Assembly: GCA_030141605.1 (NCBI GenBank)
Contig: JAQGDQ010000926.1
Coordinates: 15,001 to 79,000 of the forward strand
Length of the DNA stretch: 64,000 nt
Source: Tubiluchus corallicola
Taxonomy: Eukaryota > Priapulida > Priapulimorpha > Priapulimorphida > Tubiluchidae
Direction: 5' to 3'
Below the pieces are notes generated by a model that had not been told where the DNA came from, did no database searches, and was given only the letters and a program-made list of their open reading frames with translations. The position numbers were made by a program, and so were the translations under genes. Position 1 is the first letter of the stretch; every line of letters starts with the position of its first letter. Of the stretch, positions 1 to 64,000 are shown in pieces.

Positions 1-912
1 GTAGAAATGGAAGCTTTCTTTTTGTTGTTTATCAAGTAATTACGCGTGTAAGCAATCTTTCTTTCCCTGGCACTTATAACAGATAGTCTCTCCTTATTTT
101 CAGTTCTCTCTGGCATTCCCCAAATTTAGAAATTTCGATCGTGTTCTGAACGCACAGTTGACCCTGTTTCTGTGTGTTAGCTTGTTATACCAACGTCGCG
201 ACACTGCGCCAAATGTTGCCCCAAATAACTTGTTTGCATGTTTATTTATGAAGAATTTACAAACAGACGCTTATATTTCCTACAGACATCTGTTCAAGAC
301 ACAAAGGTTTTCAGATTTCAGCTTACGTCTGTGTTGATAAACATGATATTTTATGCCTTGACATGTGTTTTGGTCACCGAAACTGACACGAGGGGGTTAG
401 GGTACATCTTCCTCTCTTTGCTGATTAGACTCTCAAAATTTCACCGCCTAGATGTGAATGCGACCTGCCATGAGAAGTCATCAGAAGGGTCATTGCGTAA
501 CGGAATTCCATCTTTGAATTTGACAGAGATATCAAGTGAAAGGAACATTCGTGAATGTAAAATTTTCATACATGCCGTAAAGGAAATAATCGTGTAAGAA
601 GGTATTCGAATGCCGATAACTAACGTTGCAAAGATTAGTCTACATAAATATTCTGTCTTCTTGTTTTGACTGAAACATTATTGTAAGGTATAACTTTAAG
701 TAGGGTAGAATTAATGACAATTGTGTGTGAATTTTCATACATTGTTTTTCATGACTTTAAGCCTGCATTCAGAACGCTTTTTTTTGTTTAAACTCTCCAG
801 CTTAGTAGATTCCTGTTTTAATTTGGTGTAGTCATATTTAACCCTTTTATGTATATATATACATAAAATGAACACAATTATATAACATTAACATAAACAA
901 TTATTTATTACA

Positions 913-947
<35 letters not shown>

Positions 948-2380
948 AATAAATAATTGTTTGTGTTAATGTTATATGATTGTGTTCATTTTTATCATAC
1001 GCATGACTTTTACCAAATTTTTATAGTTTTGAAACGTCTGTGAAGAAATTAACATTTTTCTCTTAGTAAATAAATTTGAAATAAATAGACTTGAAATAAA
1101 TTTTATTGATTTTTCTACGGTCGCTGATTACAGCGATCATGGAATGAATGAGCGGCGGAATGGAGATCAAAGCGGTGTGAAGTTTGAAAAGACCCGTCCT
1201 TCTAGTTTGCCATTTCCCCACCATCATTGGAGTAACTCCTCTATTGACATAACCTTCGAGTGACAAAACTGAATTTGGTCACATTAAAAATAGTCACTGA
1301 TTTCGGTCATTTTTAGCACCTGTGCTTGAACATATTTGGAAAGCATCCTTCGCGCACCTGAGTTTTTGTTGTCTGACGCGCGAGTAATGCGTTAATTAAC
1401 GTTGACATACGACACCTGTCAAACTTTAAACCAGTATTCACAGCTCGGCTAGGTAAATTTCTTAGCTCAGAGGCAAGGGTTTTGACCTTTTTGATAAAAA
1501 TAAGACAAATTCCTTGGTGTCATAGTGGAGATTTGGTACTGATGTTTTCCTAAGCGTTCACCGTTGAGCTGTGGAGTTTAAGAACTAATTATGTCCCCCG
1601 TTTCCTTGAGCTTGTGTGGTCTACCTAGTCTACGAACTCTTCTTATTGGAGTTCATTTCAAATGGAACTGAGGCAACGTTGTCAACGGAAATATTACGTT
1701 TAATGATGGTTAAAACTGAAGTAGTGATTAAACATCATCATCATCATACGCCCGTCACGTCTATTGGGCAGGTAGAATTCTAAAATAAAAGAAATCTGCC
1801 TTCAGCCAGGTAAATGCAACAGTAATCCAGTGGCTTGTCAGCACCACTTCCGCTAAAGTGATTATTATTGATAGTGATTAAACAAGGTGAAAATGTTTGT
1901 GCAAATAAGGGAAATTTTTAGGACTGGATATTTTTTGTGTTTTTGTCATAGACTTGACGTAAGGATTTCGTCACAATTTTCGTGTAGTACTGTGACAAAC
2001 CGTCGGTCGCCAAATGTTTTTTTTGTTGATTATGTCGTTGAAGATTATAAGATTCGAGGCTACAGCTCCGACGACGGCACCATTTGCGGCGATCTATACA
2101 TCAAACGAAAGGTCTCGATCTAGTGTCGTGCCATTGGGGGTTTATTTTTCGAATCGGGCCCGCCGGCAGGAACGGGGGGGGAGGCGAAAAACCTCCAAAA
2201 CGATTATATCGTTAGCTGAAAGTATTAAAATATCTTTTTTCCACATGCACTACATTAGTCTAATAATTTCACAAATCTCTGCATTTTACTTATAAATTAA
2301 TTTTCTCGTTCATTTGTTAAATATAAACTTGAATAAATACAGCAGCACAACTACGTGGAAAAATCCCCCGGGGTGGTTGC
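1..2380. other. Upstream non-coding sequence, no gene seen
   Basis: AT-rich sequence with only short ORFs lacking coding character. It contains the TA-centred palindrome listed separately and a short GC-rich patch near 2150-2200. It may be an intron of a longer CLASP transcript that starts outside the window, or the flank of the alternative promoter. Confidence 0.5.
865..993. repeat. Long hairpin with (TA)n centre
   Basis: Arms of about 55 bp are near-perfect inverse copies (left begins AAAATGAACACAATTATATA, right ends ATGATTGTGTTCATTTTT) around a run of about 14 TA dinucleotides. This looks like a foldback or MITE-type element. No flanking duplication is clear. Confidence 0.75.
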
Positions 2381-2382
2381 GT

Positions 2383-2468
2383 TATATAAAAGGCCCCGGT
2401 TTATCCCCTTCGTAGAGCTAATCCGATTTCACTCGGTCATTTATCTTCCCCCTCCACGCGCATGCGCG
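2383..2468 (+). promoter_or_regulatory. Candidate core promoter: TATA box plus NRF1-like palindrome
   Basis: TATATAAAAG at 2383-2392 is a good TATA box. About 65 bp downstream the 12-bp palindrome CGCGCATGCGCG (2457-2468) contains the NRF1 core GCGCATGCGC. They sit in a locally GC-rich patch 0.9 kb before the first coding exon, and no gene lies in between. The assignment to the CLASP transcript is inference. No initiator consensus is obvious at the expected spacing. Confidence 0.4.
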
Positions 2469-3260
2469 CATCTCTCACCTCCCGCGGACGATATTAGCAA
2501 AGCTCTGTGGCACTCGGCGTGCTCGGGGAGAAGTTTACATGCCTGCCGTTTGCTTTTGTGTTTGCTTATCGTCTCCATACTTGCGCTGGTGCAGTTAAAC
2601 TTAAAACAATCAAGGTCAGGCGTGACCGCCACAGATGGACAGGAGGTGACCTTCGCTGTGTTTTATTGTGTCGCTCCTTTCTCGTTTTTGTTGTAAAACT
2701 GAATACGGATTGCTTTCAGAATTCTTAGCGTGAAACGTTCAAGTGAAAGTGATATCTTGTGTTGGTATTACGTAATTAAAACTATCGCGTGAACTTCTTT
2801 TTGGGAAACAGGAATAGAAGAATTTGAGGTTTTCCCAGTGTTGTGTTACGTACAGTGCAATGTTAGAACACGTAAGCGATAAAATCTTTTGCAAAAACTT
2901 GAATCGTGTAAATTTACGATAAATAAAAGTTTGATATCGCGTAATTTCGCATCTGGTATCAGAAAAAAGGGTTGCCGTTCGCTGCCGTCGAAGATTTTTA
3001 AAATAAAGTACTTTTGTATTTGGAAATAAAATTGTTGTGTTTGTACATATGTGCATTTCAGTGGTTTCACATTTGATTGTGTAGTGTTTTGTACTTCCCG
3101 TATTGGTTCTTCTACGAGGTTTCACAAGCAGTTGCACAGTTGACGTTCCTGCTGAAGTTTGAAGTAATCGCATACGTAGATGAATACCATGCAAACTGGT
3201 TAAAAGACACCATGTTTTAATATTATCCATTATTTCTGGATGAAAAGTGTTTCTAGTGTT

Positions 3261-3278
3261 ATGGTGAGAATCTACTAG
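3261..3278 (+). other. Upstream ORF 1 (5 codons)
   Basis: ATG at 3261 followed by TAG at 3276-3278, in the presumed 5' UTR of the first CLASP exon. It encodes MVRIY. Confidence 0.4.
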
Positions 3279-3301
3279 ACGTGTTTCTTGTGTTATCTAC
3301 C

Positions 3302-3321
3302 ATGGTTCAGTCACTATCATA

Positions 3322-3322
<1 letters not shown>
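3302..3322 (+). other. Upstream ORF 2 (6 codons) whose stop overlaps the CLASP ATG
   Basis: ACCATGG at 3299-3305 is a near-ideal Kozak context. The ORF reads MVQSLS and its TAA (3320-3322) overlaps the CLASP ATG (3322-3324) as TAATG. Scanning ribosomes would meet this start first, so the main ORF may depend on leaky scanning or termination-reinitiation. Confidence 0.5.
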
Positions 3323-61301
<57,979 letters not shown>

Positions 61302-61439
61302 GTATGCAGAAATCTATATTCTGTGTGATATCTCATTTTGGAAGTGTGATTGTTTTCACTGTATAAGCACAAAATAGAGCGTTTTACAGTTTTGCTTTAG
61401 CCCAACGTGAAATGCTCGATACCTTATATCATCTCCATT

Positions 61440-61810
61440 AACATGTTCATTGTTGTTGTTGGCATCCTTCTGTCTCGGAAGACAATGGAAAGTGCACCAA
61501 GAGAGTCCGATCCTTGAAAGTCTCCAGGGCGCACGCCTGGGCAAGGTGTATGGAGATCCTGTGTTGCCCAGACCGCAGGAACCCCCTCTCTTCCTCCCTG
61601 GTGTAGTCCAAAGGAAAGTGGAGTGATACGTTTGGCACCAGGTCGGCTGCAGGAGCTGTCGGAGTCAGTGAGCATGCTGCACTGGTCCGCCTTCGGGGCT
61701 CCACTCCTGATTTGGAAGGTTTACTCCTCTACACATGGCCGTTGGGTCACTTGACCTCCTCTGCCCTTTGCCGTTGGCTGCTTGTACAGCTCCTCCGCCT
61801 AGTGTCGAGA
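61440..61810. repeat. GC-rich island in the last intron, possible SINE/retroelement
   Basis: Sharp change to GC-rich sequence beginning GTTGTTGGCATCCTTCTGTC then TCGGAAGACAATGG. No convincing protein. It looks like a dispersed retroelement fragment but I cannot assign a family. Confidence 0.4.
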
Positions 61811-62089
61811 TACAGATTAACACGTAAAAGATACATATTCTAAAATACGCATTTCTCTAACGACTGTACAAAAGTGCCCGCTTTTTAACTGAATGTACAT
61901 TTTTCTGAAGTGCGGCAAACATATAAACTTTGTACCAGTTTGTAGATCATTTGCTAGGAATCCCACTATAGCTTTGTTTATAAAGGCAATTGCTAGCTGC
62001 ATACTATAGTCTAAATCATAGACATAAATTGGAATTTGCAAAAACTAGTTCATACTTAAACAAAATACAAACAAACATCAAACTTTAAA

Positions 62090-62390
62090 CTACTGTGGCA
62101 TTAGGGCCATCTAGTGGGAATTACGGGAGGCTCGAGGTCGTAGAAAATGTCAATTCGCTTTGTTTTAAACATGTTACGATTATTATAGGGCTTTCCTACA
62201 TTAATAAATCACTTTCAACTGCTGTTGCATTAGGGCCATCTAGTGGGAATTACGGGAGGCTCGAGGTCGTAGAAAATGTCAATTCGCTTTGTTTTAAACA
62301 TGTTACAATTGTTATAGGCCTTTCCTACATTAATAAATCACTTTAAACTGCTGTTGCATTAGGGCCATCTAGTGGGAATTACGGGAGGCT
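62090..62390. repeat. 129-bp tandem repeat, 2.3 copies
   Basis: Each unit contains GGGCCATCTAGTGGGAATTA (core at 62107, 62236, 62365) and GTCAATTCGCTTTGTTTTAA. The minus strand of the core, CCCACTAGATGGCCC, is CTCF-like. Confidence 0.95.
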
Positions 62391-62904
62391 TGAGTTCGAA
62401 GTTTCAGCTTCAGTTTGAACAGTAAACGTGAAACGACGTTTTTTTGCCACGACACAAAGAATTACGCTACACTCTCTACTCATATTCAAGGAGAAAACAG
62501 GGATGCCCTTTTGCCTTACTCGTTTGTTTGGTTATTAGACAACCTCCGTCACATGATTTTACAACTTATGTCACTTACAGTAGAGTACGGAGTCTACAAG
62601 TTTTTCCAGATGTATCTCGGTATTTTATTTAGGATGGCATGTGCTGTCAGACAGCTTTTAAGTGTTAAACACAAAAGGTAAAAATATTGGCACTAGTGAT
62701 TTGCAGTTGTTGCTATTAGGGTTAAGTAGTGAGCCTTTTGATAATTTAAACTTTAATTGAAAGCGTTTTAATTACTAAAATTTATTTGAATTTCTCACAT
62801 CACCTATAAAACAATTGCAGCAGATAGTTAGATAGAGGTGACGGTGTCTGTGTGACCCTCATTCTACCTGTCTTGACTATTTCCATCTGTTTTCATTTGT
62901 AATA

Positions 62905-64000
62905 GGTTTGCATGATAATTGCAGGCCACTGGGCCAAGCCAGTCAAACTTGCTACATGGGTATTAGTAGTATGCATAATTGCAGGCCACTGGGGCAAGCC
63001 AGTCAAACTTGGTACATGGGTATTAGTAGTATGCATGATAATTGCAGGCCACTGGGGCAAGCCAGTCAAACTTGGTACATGGGTATTAGTAGTATGCATG
63101 ATAATTGCAGGCCACTGGGGCAAGCCAGTCAAACTTGGTACATGAGTATTAGTGGTGTGCGTGATAATTGCAGGCCACTGGGGCAAGCCAGTCAAACTTG
63201 GTACATGGGTATTAGTAGTATGCGTGATAATTGCAGGCCACTGGGGCAAGCCAGTCAAACTTGGTACATGGGTATTAGTAGTATGCGTGATAATTGCAGG
63301 CCACTGGGGCAAGCCAGTCAAACTTGGTACATGAGTATTAGTGGTATGCGTGATAATTGCAGGCCACTGGGGTAAGCCAGTCAAACTTGGTACATGGGTA
63401 TTAGTAGTATGCATGATAATTGCAGGCCGCTGGGCCAAGCCAGTCAAACTTGGTACGTGGGTATTAGTAGTATGCATGATAATTGCAGGCCACTGGGGCA
63501 AGCCAGTCAAACTTGCTACATGGGTATTAGTAGTATGCGTGATAATTGTAGGCCACTGGGCCAAGCCAGTCAAACTTTCTACATGGGTATTAGTAGTATG
63601 CATGATAATTGCAGGCCACTGGGGCAAGCCAGTCAAACTTGGTACATGGATATTAGTAGTATGCATGATAATTGCAGGCCACTGGGGCAAGCCAGTCAAA
63701 CTTGCTACATGGGTATTAGTAGTATGCGTGATAATTGCAGGCCACTGGGCCAAGCCAGTCAAACTTGCTACATGGGTATTAGTAGTATGCATGATAATTG
63801 CGGGCCGCTGGGGCAAGCCAGTCAAACTTGCTACATGGGTATTAGTAGTATGTGATAATTGCAGGCCGCTGGGGCAAGCCAGTCAAACTTGCTACATGGG
63901 TATTAGTAGTATGCATAATTGCGGGCCGCTGGGGCAAGCCAGTCAAACTTGGTACACGGGTATTAGTAGTATGCGTGATAATTGCAGGCCACTGGGGCAA
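62905..64000. repeat. 63-bp minisatellite, about 17 copies, runs off the window
   Basis: Unit ATGATAATTGCAGGCCACTG then GGGCAAGCCAGTCAAACTTG and CTACATGGGTATTAGTAGTA, TGC. A 63-bp period leaves several frames open, producing repetitive ORFs on both strands that are not genes. Confidence 0.97.

Noticed and set aside
238-597. 119-residue ORF
   Set aside because: Composition and lack of any motif or splice consistency suggest chance. No relation to the TOG1 sequence I know.
2739-3230. 163-residue minus-strand ORF near the promoter
   Set aside because: No recognisable domain. Overlaps the presumed 5' UTR, likely chance in AT-rich sequence.
62415-62681. 88-residue ORF considered as the terminal CLASP exon
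   Set aside because: Does not resemble the conserved MKLLNLYIKR end, and I found no phase-0 acceptor giving such a sequence.
62893-63825. 310-residue minus-strand ORF and several plus-strand ORFs
   Set aside because: They read through a 63-bp tandem repeat whose period is divisible by 3, so stops are absent by periodicity. No domain, and both strands are open.

Overview
The window is a stretch of animal nuclear genome (AT-rich introns, GC-richer exons, GT-AG splicing, many cut-and-paste transposon remnants and minisatellites). It is dominated by one plus-strand gene, an orthologue of CLASP (CLIP-associating protein; MAST/Orbit in flies), a TOG-domain microtubule plus-end regulator. I read 29 coding exons between 3322 and 61301, about 1358 codons, with phases that join correctly at every junction except U-V. 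The terminal exon lies beyond the right edge. Exon density, and protein similarity to vertebrate CLASP judged from memory, suggest an invertebrate bilaterian. I cannot name the species or phylum.

Layout. 1-3321: upstream sequence with a TATA box, an NRF1-like palindrome and two tiny uORFs. 3322-3817: a long alternative-type first exon that replaces TOG1, as in the short CLASP isoforms. 13533-31787: linker and TOG2. 31787-37872: Ser/Arg/Pro-rich linker with an EB1-binding SxIP motif. 42690-49746: TOG3. 49541-54410: a second disordered linker with another SxIP motif. 56596-61301: the C-terminal TOG-like, CLIP-interacting region. 61302-64000: intron.

Introns carry at least ten large tandem arrays (25 to 68 bp units, up to about 2 kb), CT, CAT and AGTAAT microsatellites, and many MITEs with readable target-site duplications: hAT (8 bp), piggyBac-like (TTAA), pogo/Tigger-like and mariner-like (TA) and PIF/Harbinger-like (TTA). 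There are also two truncated LINE 3' ends, a degraded Harbinger transposase and tRNA-derived SINE-like sequence. Several arrays directly abut exon splice sites.

Most interesting: small, phase-symmetric candidate cassette exons not obvious from ORF length. One (17402-17452) adds an extra SxIP microtubule-tip motif, and two (38769-38798, 41685-41738) sit in the linker before TOG3. Also notable are a 52-bp minisatellite in which each of ten units carries a CTCF-like core, and a 53-bp minisatellite apparently born from the end of a MITE. I found no operon, phage, CRISPR or other prokaryotic system.
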